Shown here one piece after another: positions 1-6,315 of a DNA stretch of 8,851 bases. The translations under genes were made by a program, and so were the position numbers. The notes below the pieces were generated by a model that did no database searches, was not told the origin of the DNA, and saw only the letters and a program-made list of their open reading frames with translations. This stretch comes from Noviherbaspirillum sp. GTDB taxonomy: Bacteria; Pseudomonadota; Gammaproteobacteria; Burkholderiales; Burkholderiaceae. Positions within the stretch are counted from its first letter, which is position 1. The number at the start of each line of letters is the position of its first letter. The DNA is taken from positions 1 through 8,851 of the forward strand of contig JAQGLQ010000113.1 in assembly GCA_028292785.1 (NCBI GenBank), read 5' to 3'.

Positions 1-1045
1 GCTGCCGAATGGTCTGCACCGAGCCCTTGCCGAAGGTCTGGGTGCCCATGATCGTGGCGCGCTTATAGTCCTGCAAGGCGCCGGCGACGATTTCCGATGC
101 CGAGGCCGAACCGGTGTTGACCAGCACGACCATCGGCACTTTCTTGACCGCTTCCGGCAGCCGCGCCAGCGGATCGGCTATCGAGGCGCGGGAAGACGTG
201 TAGAACTCGCGGCGCGCATAGAAGGTGGCTTTCGAGTCCGGCAGCTGGCCATTGGTCGACACCACCGGCACATCCTTCGGCAGGAACGCGGCCGATACGC
301 CGATCGCGCCCGGCAGCACTCCGCCCGGATCATTGCGCAGATCGAGCACCAGGCCCTTCATGTTCGGTTCCTGCGCATAGAGCGCAGCGATCTTCTTCGC
401 CATGTCGTCCACGGTCGGTTCCTGGAACTGCGCCACGCGCAGCCATGCATAGCCGGGTTCGACGATCTTCGATTTCACGCTTTGCACGCGGATTTCCTGG
501 CGCACGATGGTGACGATCACCGGCTTATCTTCGTCCTTGCGCGCGATGGTCAGCGTGATCTTGCTGTTGGGCTCGCCGCGCATGCGCTTGACCGCTTCGT
601 CCAGAGTCAGACCCTTGACCGGTGTGGTGTCGAGACGCGTGATCAGGTCGCCGGCTTTCAGCCCGGCCTTGAATGCCGGAGAGTCCTCGATCGGCGAGAT
701 GACCTTGACATAGCCGTCTTCCATGCCGACCTCGATGCCGAGACCGACGAACTTGCCCTGCGTGCCTTCGCGTAGTTCCTTGAATGCTTTTTTATCAAGA
801 TAGGCAGAGTGGGGATCCAGCGAGGCGACCATGCCCGATATGGCTTCGGTCAGCAGCTTCCTGTCTTCGACCGATTCGACATAGTCGCTCTTGATCAGGC
901 CGAATACGTCGGCCAGCTGTCGCAACTCTTCCAGTGGAAGTGTCGATGCGCTTTTCTGCGCGCTGGCGTCGAATTGCATCGAACCCGCGATACCCGCGAT
1001 AACGCCCAGGCCGATAAGGCCGAAGTTCTTCAGTTTACTGCTCAT
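1..1045 (-). CDS. ctpA: S41 family carboxy-terminal processing protease (CtpA/Prc type), 3' end cut by window edge
   Basis: Periplasmic serine protease that degrades or trims proteins from their C-termini. Reading from the ATG at 1045, 348 codons are visible. Residues 1-29 form an uncleaved anchor or signal segment with a hydrophobic stretch at about 8-23. A PDZ domain covers about 97-170 (GKFVGLGIEV at the start, AGLKAGDLI inside). The S41 catalytic domain follows, with LDLRNDPGG at 234-242. The catalytic dyad is intact: Ser315 in GSASASE and Lys340 in FGKGS, 25 residues apart as is usual for this family. Family members are usually about 450-530 residues, so roughly 100-180 C-terminal residues lie outside the window. 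The start is supported by AAGG at 1052-1055, six bases upstream. It follows envC by only 14 bases, so it is probably co-transcribed with envC and gpmA. In Pseudomonas aeruginosa the protease called CtpA degrades peptidoglycan cross-link hydrolases; a similar role here is inference from the neighbour. Confidence 0.95.
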   Translation of the reverse strand, partial: MSSKLKNFGLIGLGVIAGIAGSMQFDASAQKSASTLPLEELRQLADVFGLIKSDYVESVEDRKLLTEAISGMVASLDPHSAYLDKKAFKELREGTQGKFVGLGIEVGMEDGYVKVISPIEDSPAFKAGLKAGDLITRLDTTPVKGLTLDEAVKRMRGEPNSKITLTIARKDEDKPVIVTIVRQEIRVQSVKSKIVEPGYAWLRVAQFQEPTVDDMAKKIAALYAQEPNMKGLVLDLRNDPGGVLPGAIGVSAAFLPKDVPVVSTNGQLPDSKATFYARREFYTSSRASIADPLARLPEAVKKVPMVVLVNTGSASASEIVAGALQDYKRATIMGTQTFGKGSVQTIRQ

Positions 1046-1059
1046 GTGTCACCTTCATG

Positions 1060-2451
1060 TCACCTAATAGATATCCAACCAAGCGGGTCGAAAGCGCGTC
1101 CCTGATACCGCATCTCAAAGTATAAACCTGATTGTTCATTGCCGCCGCTATTGCCGGTGCTGGCAATGACGTCGCCGGTTTTGACAACATCGCCGGCATG
1201 TTTGAGCACCGACTGGTTGTTGCCATATATTGTCATGTACTCGCTGCCATGGTCGATGATGACGAGGTTGCCGAAGCCGCGCAGCCATTCCGAAAATACC
1301 ACCCGGCCTGCTGCCACCGCCTTCACTTCTGCTCCTTCGGCAGCTCGTATGAACAAGCCTTTCCAGCTGGGGCCGTCGGCGCGGCGGCTACCGTACCTGG
1401 CGGCGAGTTCGCCCCGGACCGGCAATCGGAGTTGCCCGCGCAGAGCGCTGAAGGGCCGCGTCAGGCCATCGACTTGGACGCGCTCCGTGGTGATGAGTTC
1501 ATTTCCCGCCGGCGATTTCGGCGCAGGCGGTTCATCGTTGTCGATTGCATCAGGATTGACCGGCTTGTCTTTGCCCGGCGCTGCCCGGGCGATCTTGCTT
1601 TCCCTCTGCGCTTTCGCGCGCGCTTCGCGGGCTGCCTGTTCCTGCTGCCGGCGCTTCAGCGCCGCGGCCGCCTCAGCCTTCTGTTGTTCTTCGATCAATC
1701 TTGCAAGCTTGTCCACCAGGCTTGCGAGGCGCCGTTCGTCGCGTTCGACATTGCCGGCCTCCTTGCGTTGCGCGGCCAGCTTGCCGGACAGTTGCGCCAG
1801 CAGCGCGGCGCGGCGGGTCTTTTCCTTTTCGAGAAGGGCTTTCTGCTCACGCTGCTCCTGCCCGATTTCTTCCAGCTCGTCACGGGCGGCTTGCGCGTCC
1901 GCCTTGGTGGTTTCGATCGCCTGCAGATTGCCCTTGAGCGTATCGATCAGCTTTGCCTGCGCCTGCGATACATAGCCCATGTATTGCAGTTCGCGGTTGA
2001 TGCGGTTGGGGTTGTCGCCGGAGAGCAGGAGCCGTATGCGGTCTTCATTGCCGGCGACGTATTGGTCGCGCAGCAGTTGCGCGAGCTGCTTCTGCTGGGC
2101 GGCGACCTGTGCGGCGAGCCGGTTCTGCTGTTCCGACAACTGGTTGAGTTTCGCTTCGGTCCGACGCTGTTCCTGGCCGAGCTCATGCAACGCGCGGTCG
2201 GCGTCGGAAATCGCCTTTTCGGAGTGGGCGAGCTCGTCGGCGACATGGCTTCTGGCGGATTCCGTCCTGGTGATGTCCCGCTTGAGGGTGCTGAGCTTCT
2301 GCTGGAGTTCGACGCGCTCGCTCTCGGCGGCGCGCTTCTGCTTGCCCCGCTCGGAGGACTGGGTGCCATGCGCGGGCGCGCCGAGCAGCAGCACCGCGCC
2401 GAACACGACGAGGAACCTGCGGCTATCACGCATGCGGTACTGCTTCGACAA
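1060..2451 (-). CDS. envC: Murein hydrolase activator EnvC (coiled coil plus degenerate LytM/M23 domain)
   Basis: In enterobacteria EnvC is a periplasmic divisome protein that activates the amidases AmiA and AmiB at the septum. Counting residues from the upstream GTG at 2505, the protein shows a signal peptide at about 29-47 (FLVVFGAVLLLGAPAHG), long coiled coils rich in Gln, Glu, Arg and Ala at about 54-272, an Ala/Arg/Lys-rich helix and linker to about 345, and a C-terminal LytM domain at about 358-481. The zinc ligands of active M23 peptidases are missing: WKGLFI replaces the first His site, IYGNN stands where HxH is expected, and SGLYFE replaces the usual HLHFE. The domain should therefore be non-enzymatic, as in EnvC. 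The start is uncertain. I chose TTG at 2451 because GGAG lies five bases upstream (2457-2460). ATG at 2433 gives a clean signal peptide but has no clear ribosome site. GTG at 2505 overlaps the gpmA stop as GTGA. Confidence 0.93.
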   Translation of the reverse strand: MSKQYRMRDSRRFLVVFGAVLLLGAPAHGTQSSERGKQKRAAESERVELQQKLSTLKRDITRTESARSHVADELAHSEKAISDADRALHELGQEQRRTEAKLNQLSEQQNRLAAQVAAQQKQLAQLLRDQYVAGNEDRIRLLLSGDNPNRINRELQYMGYVSQAQAKLIDTLKGNLQAIETTKADAQAARDELEEIGQEQREQKALLEKEKTRRAALLAQLSGKLAAQRKEAGNVERDERRLASLVDKLARLIEEQQKAEAAAALKRRQQEQAAREARAKAQRESKIARAAPGKDKPVNPDAIDNDEPPAPKSPAGNELITTERVQVDGLTRPFSALRGQLRLPVRGELAARYGSRRADGPSWKGLFIRAAEGAEVKAVAAGRVVFSEWLRGFGNLVIIDHGSEYMTIYGNNQSVLKHAGDVVKTGDVIASTGNSGGNEQSGLYFEMRYQGRAFDPLGWISIR

Positions 2452-2475
2452 TCGGGCTCCCTCGCTGCGTTGATG

Positions 2476-2496
2476 GGCGGGCCGTTGCAGCCCGCC
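2476..2496 (-). promoter_or_regulatory. Intercistronic GC hairpin between gpmA and envC
   Basis: A perfect 7-bp inverted repeat, GGCGGGC and GCCCGCC, surrounds a 7-base loop. It lies just after the gpmA stop and before the two likelier envC starts (2451 and 2433). There is no following U-run, so it is not a standard intrinsic terminator. It could tune gpmA against envC expression or protect the gpmA 3' end; both are inference. If the GTG at 2505 were the true envC start, the hairpin would lie inside coding sequence. Confidence 0.4.
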
Positions 2497-2501
2497 GGGT
2501 T

Positions 2502-3248
2502 TCACTTGGCCTTGCCCTGGCTGGCGACGGCTTTCATGGCTGCTTCGATCGCGCTCTGGTCGCCCAGGTAGTAGCTCTTGATCGGCTTCAGGTCGGCGTC
2601 GAGTTCATACACCAGCGGCCGGCCATTCGGGATATTCAGGCCGACGATGTCTTCGTCGCTGATTCCTTCCAGGCTCTTGATCAGGGCGCGCAGGCTGTTG
2701 CCGTGAGCCGAAATGATGATGCTCTTGCCGGCGCGGATGGCTGGAGCGATGGACTCGTTCCAGGTGGGCATGACGCGCTTGACGGTGTCCTTGAGACATT
2801 CGGTGAGGGGAATATCTTCGCGCTTGAGCTTGGCGTAGCGCGGATCGTTGAACGACGTGCGCGGGTCGCCGGGCTCCAGCGGATTGGGCGGAACGTCATA
2901 GCTGCGGCGCCAGACCAGCACCTGTTCGTCGCCGAACTTGGCGGCGGTCTCGGCCTTGTTCAGTCCCTGCAACGCGCCGTAGTGACGCTCATTGAGGCGC
3001 CAGTCATGCACGATCGGCAGCCACATCAGGTCCATCTCGTCGAGCGTGACCCAGAGCGTGCGGATCGCGCGCCTCAGCACCGACGTGTAGGCGAGATCGA
3101 ATGCGAAGCCGGCTTCCTTCAGCAGCTTGCCGGCCTGGCGGGCTTCGTCGATACCCTTTTCGGTCAGGTCCACATCGGTCCATCCCGTAAAGCGGTTTTC
3201 GAGGTTCCAGGTTGATTCGCCGTGGCGCATGAATACGATTTTGTACAT
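2502..3248 (-). CDS. gpmA: 2,3-bisphosphoglycerate-dependent phosphoglycerate mutase
   Basis: Cytoplasmic enzyme interconverting 3- and 2-phosphoglycerate in glycolysis and gluconeogenesis through a phosphohistidine. At 248 residues it has the standard length of bacterial dPGM. Visible active-site elements are RHGE with His9 as the phospho-acceptor, the adjoining TGW motif at 21-23, Arg60, Glu87 within LNERHYG, and the second histidine His182 in AHGNSLRA. These match E. coli GpmA His11, Glu89 and His184 with an offset of two. The start is the ATG at 3248; no good Shine-Dalgarno sequence precedes it (the bases upstream read CTGACAAAACC). It is the first gene of the leftward operon with envC and the S41 protease, reading away from a divergent AT-rich control region. 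In E. coli the gene at this position next to envC is the unrelated cofactor-independent gpmM. Confidence 0.98.
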   Translation of the reverse strand: MYKIVFMRHGESTWNLENRFTGWTDVDLTEKGIDEARQAGKLLKEAGFAFDLAYTSVLRRAIRTLWVTLDEMDLMWLPIVHDWRLNERHYGALQGLNKAETAAKFGDEQVLVWRRSYDVPPNPLEPGDPRTSFNDPRYAKLKREDIPLTECLKDTVKRVMPTWNESIAPAIRAGKSIIISAHGNSLRALIKSLEGISDEDIVGLNIPNGRPLVYELDADLKPIKSYYLGDQSAIEAAMKAVASQGKAK

Positions 3249-3312
3249 GGTTTTGTCAGAAAGTTAGCGTTCTTGTTTTACAGGGAAGGACGGTTTGAAG
3301 AGAGATGAAATG

Positions 3313-3322
3313 GCCGATCGGC
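3313..3322. repeat. 10-bp perfect palindrome in the gpmA/yibN control region
   Basis: GCCGATCGGC is a perfect palindrome centred 16 bp upstream of the TATAAT box. Its place between the -35 and -10 positions of the rightward promoter would suit a repressor operator, but a palindrome this short can arise by chance in GC-rich DNA. Confidence 0.3.
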
Positions 3323-3330
3323 TTCTATTT

Positions 3331-3336
3331 TATAAT
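3331..3336 (+). promoter_or_regulatory. Consensus -10 box upstream of the yibN-like gene
   Basis: TATAAT, a perfect sigma-70 -10 hexamer, sits about 50 bases before the GTG start of the rhodanese gene. The hexamers 17 or 18 bp upstream (AAATGG, GAAATG) do not resemble a -35 box, so an activator or a weak promoter is possible. A 10-bp palindrome occupies the spacer and lower -35 area. Confidence 0.5.
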
Positions 3337-3386
3337 GAGGGGATTGCTTCTATACATTTATAACGTTTGATCATTCTGGAACTACC

Positions 3387-3788
3387 GTGAAATTCATCAT
3401 TGAAAATATCTGGCTTATCGCACTCGTCATTCTTTCCGGTGGAGCGTTGCTCTGGCCGAATCTGCAGCGGCGCGGCCAGAAAGTATCGCTATTGCAAGCC
3501 ACGCAACTGATCAACCAGGGCAAGGGCGTCGTGCTCGATGTGCGCGAACCATCGCAGTTCGCGGTGGGACATGTGCGCGACGCGAAAAATATTCCGCTGA
3601 ACGAGTTGCCGAAGCGGATTTCCGAACTGGAGAAATTCAAGTCGAAAAGCGTGATCGTGACCTGCCAGTCAGGAATGCAGTCGGCCAAGGCCGCGCTGCA
3701 ATTGAAGAAAGCCGGCTTCAACGAAGTGGTCAGCCTCAACGGCGGCCTCTCAGCCTGGCAGGCACAGGGATTGCCAGTCGCAAAATAA
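3387..3788 (+). CDS. yibN: Membrane-anchored rhodanese-like sulfurtransferase (YibN type)
   Basis: A 133-residue protein with an N-terminal transmembrane helix at about 4-24 (ENIWLIALVILSGGALLW) and one rhodanese domain at about 35-131, facing the cytoplasm if the positive residues QRRGQK after the helix stay inside. The active-site loop is CQSGMQS with nucleophile Cys93. The CH2A-like DVRE motif is at 51-54 and the C-terminal NGGLSAW motif at 118-124. Rhodaneses carry sulfane sulfur as a cysteine persulfide; the substrate of this group is not known. Size, topology and the following grxC-secB genes match E. coli yibN. The start is GTG at 3387 with GGA at 3378-3380, a weak ribosome site. The gene ends 12 bases before grxC, so the two are probably one transcript. 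Confidence 0.9.
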   Translation: MKFIIENIWLIALVILSGGALLWPNLQRRGQKVSLLQATQLINQGKGVVLDVREPSQFAVGHVRDAKNIPLNELPKRISELEKFKSKSVIVTCQSGMQSAKAALQLKKAGFNEVVSLNGGLSAWQAQGLPVAK

Positions 3789-3800
3789 CGGAGACGTAAC

Positions 3801-4064
3801 ATGACCGCACGAGTTCTAATGTACAGCACCGCCGTTTGCCCGTTCTGCATCATGGCCGAGCGCCTGCTCAAGGCGAAAGGCGTGGAGAACATCGAAAAGA
3901 TCCGCGTCGATCTCGAACCCGGGCAGAAGGCGGAAATGATGCAGAAGACCGGCCGCCGCACGGTGCCGCAAATCTACATCGGCGATACGCACGTGGGCGG
4001 CTTCGACGATCTCAGCGCACTGGACAGGGCCGGTAAATTGGACCCGCTGCTGCAGGGCGCCTAA
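3801..4064 (+). CDS. grxC: Glutaredoxin 3
   Basis: Small dithiol glutaredoxin of 87 residues, which reduces disulfides and glutathione mixed disulfides with electrons from glutathione. The active site is CPFC (Cys13, Cys16), where E. coli Grx3 has CPYC. The cis-proline motif TVP is at 54-56 and the glutathione-binding GGFDD at 66-70. Length and fold order (beta-alpha-beta, then beta-beta-alpha) are normal. The start ATG has a good GGAGA ribosome site at 3790-3794 with six bases of spacing. It lies 12 bases after the rhodanese gene and is followed by a hairpin before secB. Confidence 0.97.
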   Translation: MTARVLMYSTAVCPFCIMAERLLKAKGVENIEKIRVDLEPGQKAEMMQKTGRRTVPQIYIGDTHVGGFDDLSALDRAGKLDPLLQGA

Positions 4065-4104
4065 ACTTCAGAATTCAGGCAAAACCAAAATAAGAAGACC
4101 AAGC

Positions 4105-4129
4105 GGACGGTACAATGCCGTCCTTTCTT
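4105..4129 (+). terminator. Candidate intrinsic terminator after grxC
   Basis: A 6-bp stem, GGACGG at 4105-4110 and CCGTCC at 4118-4123, has a 7-base loop and is followed by TTTCTT. It begins 40 bases after the grxC stop. The stem is short and the U-run is broken by a C, so it may be only partly effective. The loop contains TACAAT, a possible -10 box for secB. Confidence 0.5.
4111..4116 (+). promoter_or_regulatory. Possible -10 box for secB inside the terminator loop
   Basis: TACAAT preceded by G and followed by G (GTACAATG) lies 33 bp before the secB ATG. The same octamer occurs before the glycerate kinase gene at 6252-6259. No -35 box is recognisable at normal spacing (AAATAA at 17 bp), so this is a weak call. 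Confidence 0.4.
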
Positions 4130-4149
4130 AATTCCAACGAAAGAGCATC

Positions 4150-4653
4150 ATGGCTGAAGAAAACCAGCAACCCGTATTCCAGATCCAGCGCATCTACCTG
4201 AAGGACATGTCGCTGGAACAGCCGAATTCCCCGGCGATTTTTCTGGAACAGGAAGCTCCCAATATCGAAGTCGCGGTCGACGTCGGCGCCGAGGCGCTTG
4301 CCGACGGCGTATTCGAATCCACCGTGACGATCACCGTCACCGCGAAGGTCAAGGACAAAGTTGCCTTCCTGGTCGAAGGCAAGCAGGCAGGCATTTTCGA
4401 AGCACGCAATATTCCGAACGAACAACTCGATCCGCTGCTCGGCATCGGTTGCCCGAATATCGTCTATCCGTATCTGCGCGCCAATATCGCCGACATGATC
4501 ACGCGCGCGGGATTTCCTCCGGTCCACCTCGCCGAGATCAATTTCGAGTTGTTCTATCAGCAGCGCCTGCAGGCTCTGGCCGAGCAGCAACAGCAAGCAG
4601 AGGGCGCCGTGCCTGGCATCGTCATGCCAGACGGCACCGCCGCCAAGCATTGA
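4150..4653 (+). CDS. secB: Protein-export chaperone SecB
   Basis: Cytoplasmic tetrameric chaperone that holds preproteins unfolded and hands them to SecA for export by SecYEG. The 167-residue length is typical for betaproteobacteria. Family features are clear: [19 protein letters not shown] near the N-terminus (about 10-28), the acidic strand VFLEQEAP-like region after it, and the highly conserved block from [10 protein letters not shown] through [16 protein letters not shown] at about 101-132. The Gln/Ala-rich tail ([10 protein letters not shown]) is the usual variable SecA-contacting end. The ATG at 4150 is preceded by AAAGAG at 4140-4145, a modest ribosome site. The grxC-secB-gpsA order is shared with E. 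coli. Confidence 0.98.
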   Translation: MAEENQQPVFQIQRIYLKDMSLEQPNSPAIFLEQEAPNIEVAVDVGAEALADGVFESTVTITVTAKVKDKVAFLVEGKQAGIFEARNIPNEQLDPLLGIGCPNIVYPYLRANIADMITRAGFPPVHLAEINFELFYQQRLQALAEQQQQAEGAVPGIVMPDGTAAKH

Positions 4654-4682
4654 TAGTCAACCGGCCGGCGCCAGGAAGTGCC

Positions 4683-4760
4683 ATGCACAACCGCTCCCTG
4701 GCACGCCGTCGCCGGCTTCGAAGCAGTCCTGAAGAATTCCGCCAGAAGATAATCCGATGA
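4683..4760 (+). CDS. Possible 25-residue Arg-rich leader ORF coupled to the SH3 gene
   Basis: An ORF from ATG at 4683 to TGA at 4758-4760 would encode MHNRSLARRRRLRSSPEEFR plus a short tail, 25 residues with eight or more arginines. It has a better ribosome site than its neighbours, AGGAAG at 4673-4678 with four bases of spacing. Its stop overlaps the SH3 gene start as ATGA, the usual sign of translational coupling. It resembles no family I know. The same frame is open upstream through secB, so absence of stops is not evidence by itself. It could be a regulatory uORF, a small basic protein, or chance. Confidence 0.3.
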   Translation: MHNRSLARRRRLRSSPEEFRQKIIR

Positions 4761-5206
4761 GATCCGCCCGACTGTCCGCAGTTTCCCTTCTTGTGCTTTC
4801 GCTTGCCGCGGGCGCGGCCCATGCGCTCGACTACAAATCGGTCGGCGCGGCTCCGGCGGTGCTGTACGATGCGCCGTCGGCGAAGGGCCGCAAGGTGTTC
4901 GTCGCTCCGCGCGGCATGCCGGTCGAAGTCGTCCTGACTTACGGCGACTGGACCAAGGTGCGCGACGCCGCCGGCGACCTGTCGTGGGTCGAATCAAAAC
5001 TGCTGAGCCCGAAGCGTACGCTCGTCGTCAATGCCGGGTCCGCCCGGATACGCGTGGCGGCCGACGACAATGCCGCAGTCGTTTTCACCGCCGACAAGGG
5101 TGTCCTGCTCGACCGCGTCGAGACCGCGCAGGCGGGCTGGGTCAGGGTCAGGCATCGCGATGGCCAGATCGGCTTCGTGAAGGCGTCGGAGGTCTGGGGT
5201 GAATAG
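4757..5206 (+). CDS. Secreted protein with two bacterial SH3 domains
   Basis: A 149-residue protein of unknown specific function. Residues 1-23 are a clear Sec signal peptide ending AHA. The mature part appears to be two SH3b-like repeats: about 26-84, ending in [18 protein letters not shown], and about 88-149, ending in [20 protein letters not shown]. The shared GxWxxVRxxxGxxxxV pattern marks each repeat. Such domains often bind peptidoglycan or protein peptides, so a periplasmic cell-wall role is plausible but unproved. No catalytic domain is attached. The start ATG at 4757 overlaps the stop of a short upstream ORF (ATGA), and AGAAGA at 4744-4749 could also serve as its ribosome site. It sits between secB and gpsA, which are adjacent in E. 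coli. Confidence 0.85.
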   Translation: MRSARLSAVSLLVLSLAAGAAHALDYKSVGAAPAVLYDAPSAKGRKVFVAPRGMPVEVVLTYGDWTKVRDAAGDLSWVESKLLSPKRTLVVNAGSARIRVAADDNAAVVFTADKGVLLDRVETAQAGWVRVRHRDGQIGFVKASEVWGE

Positions 5207-5212
5207 CTGCGC

Positions 5213-5239
5213 CAGCCCGGTGCGCCCCCAGCCGGGCTG
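5213..5239 (+). promoter_or_regulatory. Hairpin directly upstream of the gpsA start
   Basis: A perfect 8-bp stem, CAGCCCGG at 5213-5220 and CCGGGCTG at 5232-5239, encloses an 11-base C-rich loop. It ends five bases before the gpsA ATG and so covers the place where a ribosome site should be. No U-run follows, so it is not an ordinary terminator. It could limit gpsA translation or uncouple it from the SH3 gene (inference). Confidence 0.45.
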
Positions 5240-5244
5240 ATCCG

Positions 5245-6237
5245 ATGAACATCACGATACTCGGCGCCGGCGCTTGGGGCACAGCTCTCGGCCTCGCCCT
5301 CGCGGAGCGGCACGATGTCGTGCTGTGGGGCCGCGATGAAGCAACAATGCGCGATGCCGCCGACCGGCGCGAAAATACCGATTACCTGCCCGGGTTCACG
5401 CTTCCGCCCCGGCTCGCGCTCACCGCCGCTTTCGAGCCCGCGGTAGCGCATGCGAAAGACGGCCTGCTGATCGTCGCCACCTCGGTCGCCGGTCTGCGTC
5501 CGGTGGCCGAACAGCTCAAGCCGCAGCGGGTTCCCAACATCGTCTGGCTGTGCAAGGGATTCGAGGAGCACACCCAGCTATTGCCGCACCAGATAGTGCG
5601 TGAAGTCCTCGGCCACGGTATCGCGGCGGGCGCATTGTCCGGCCCCTCGTTCGCGCAAGAGGTTGCGCGCCGCCAGCCTTGCGCGCTGACGATTGCCTCG
5701 GATAACAAGACCTTGCGGGAATGCGTGGTGAATGCCGTCCACGGCCGCAATATCCGCGTGTACTCCTCGGAAGACCTGATCGGCGTGGAAGTCGGCGGCG
5801 CCGTCAAGAACATCCTTGCCATCGCAACCGGCATGGTGGATGGCATGGGCCTCGGATTGAATGCGCGCGCAGCCCTCATCACGCGCGGCCTGGCGGAAAT
5901 CACGCGTCTCGGCATCGCGCTGGGCGGACGCAGCGAAACCTTCATGGGCCTGACCGGCGTCGGCGATCTGATTCTCACCTGCACCGGCGATTTGTCGCGC
6001 AATCGGCAAGTCGGTCTCGGTCTCGCGCACGGCAAGAAGCTCGACGCCATCGTTGCCGAACTCGGCCATGTCGCGGAAGGCGTGCGCTGCGCCCGGGCGG
6101 TACGGGTTCTCGCGCTTGCCCGCGGTGTCGACATGCCGATCGCCAATGCCGTCGCCGGCGTGCTGTTCGACGGCGTACCGCCGCAAGACATGGTGCAGCA
6201 ACTGCTATCGCGCGACCCGCGACAGGAAATGAATTAG
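5245..6237 (+). CDS. gpsA: NAD(P)-dependent glycerol-3-phosphate dehydrogenase
   Basis: Cytoplasmic enzyme that reduces dihydroxyacetone phosphate to sn-glycerol 3-phosphate, the backbone of phospholipids. At 330 residues it is full length. The Rossmann dinucleotide motif [10 protein letters not shown] is at 7-16. Conserved active-site segments follow: WLCKGFE with Lys104, LSGPSFA at 131-137, [10 protein letters not shown] with catalytic Lys188, and [15 protein letters not shown] at 204-218. The C-terminal domain has [12 protein letters not shown] at 237-248 and SRNRQVG. The ATG at 5245 is placed right at the first beta strand, as in homologues, but lacks a clear Shine-Dalgarno sequence; a hairpin lies in its place. 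It begins 38 bases after the SH3 gene and probably shares its transcript. Confidence 0.98.
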   Translation: MNITILGAGAWGTALGLALAERHDVVLWGRDEATMRDAADRRENTDYLPGFTLPPRLALTAAFEPAVAHAKDGLLIVATSVAGLRPVAEQLKPQRVPNIVWLCKGFEEHTQLLPHQIVREVLGHGIAAGALSGPSFAQEVARRQPCALTIASDNKTLRECVVNAVHGRNIRVYSSEDLIGVEVGGAVKNILAIATGMVDGMGLGLNARAALITRGLAEITRLGIALGGRSETFMGLTGVGDLILTCTGDLSRNRQVGLGLAHGKKLDAIVAELGHVAEGVRCARAVRVLALARGVDMPIANAVAGVLFDGVPPQDMVQQLLSRDPRQEMN

Positions 6238-6252
6238 CCGACTGACCGCGCG

Positions 6253-6258
6253 TACAAT
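6253..6258 (+). promoter_or_regulatory. Possible -10 box for the glycerate kinase gene
   Basis: TACAAT within the octamer GTACAATG, 15 bp after the gpsA stop and 57 bp before the kinase ATG. The same octamer precedes secB. The -35 position at 17 bp (TGAATT) is a poor match, so the promoter call rests on the -10 and its placement. Confidence 0.4.
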
Positions 6259-6260
6259 GA

Positions 6261-6273
6261 GGCGCAATGCGCC
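6261..6273 (+). repeat. Short inverted repeat just after the TACAAT box
   Basis: GGCGC and GCGCC flank a 3-base AAT centre. The repeat starts two bases after the GTACAATG octamer, about where transcription would begin. It could be an operator, a 5' hairpin of the kinase mRNA, or part of gpsA 3' processing. There is no U-run for termination. Confidence 0.3.
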
Positions 6274-6315
6274 ATCCGTCATGGCGTAGCGTTTTCACTG
6301 ACCGGATTCGAGCCC

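Larger units (their letters stand above)
3249..3386. promoter_or_regulatory. Divergent intergenic control region between gpmA and the yibN-like gene
   Basis: This 138-bp gap is clearly more AT-rich than the genes around it and must hold promoters for both the leftward gpmA operon and the rightward yibN-grxC genes. It contains a consensus TATAAT at 3331-3336 (plus strand). On the minus strand TATAAA lies at 3329-3334, almost on top of it, so the two start sites may compete. A second AT-rich block, TATACATTTATAA, lies at 3351-3363. No convincing TTGACA-like -35 box stands at 16-18 bp from any of these. Confidence 0.6.

Noticed and set aside
1132..2571. A 479-codon plus-strand ORF lying across the whole of envC
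   Set aside because: It is antisense to a well-supported gene. GC-rich codon bias in envC suppresses stops in the opposite frame, and the translation shows no family motif or plausible domain.
4679..4706. GTGCCA and TGGCAC inverted repeat after secB as a terminator
   Set aside because: The stem is only 6 bp, the loop is about 15 bases, and no U-run follows.
5382..6191. Long minus-strand ORFs antisense to gpsA
   Set aside because: gpsA is complete with all motifs; these frames are open only because of its third-position GC bias.
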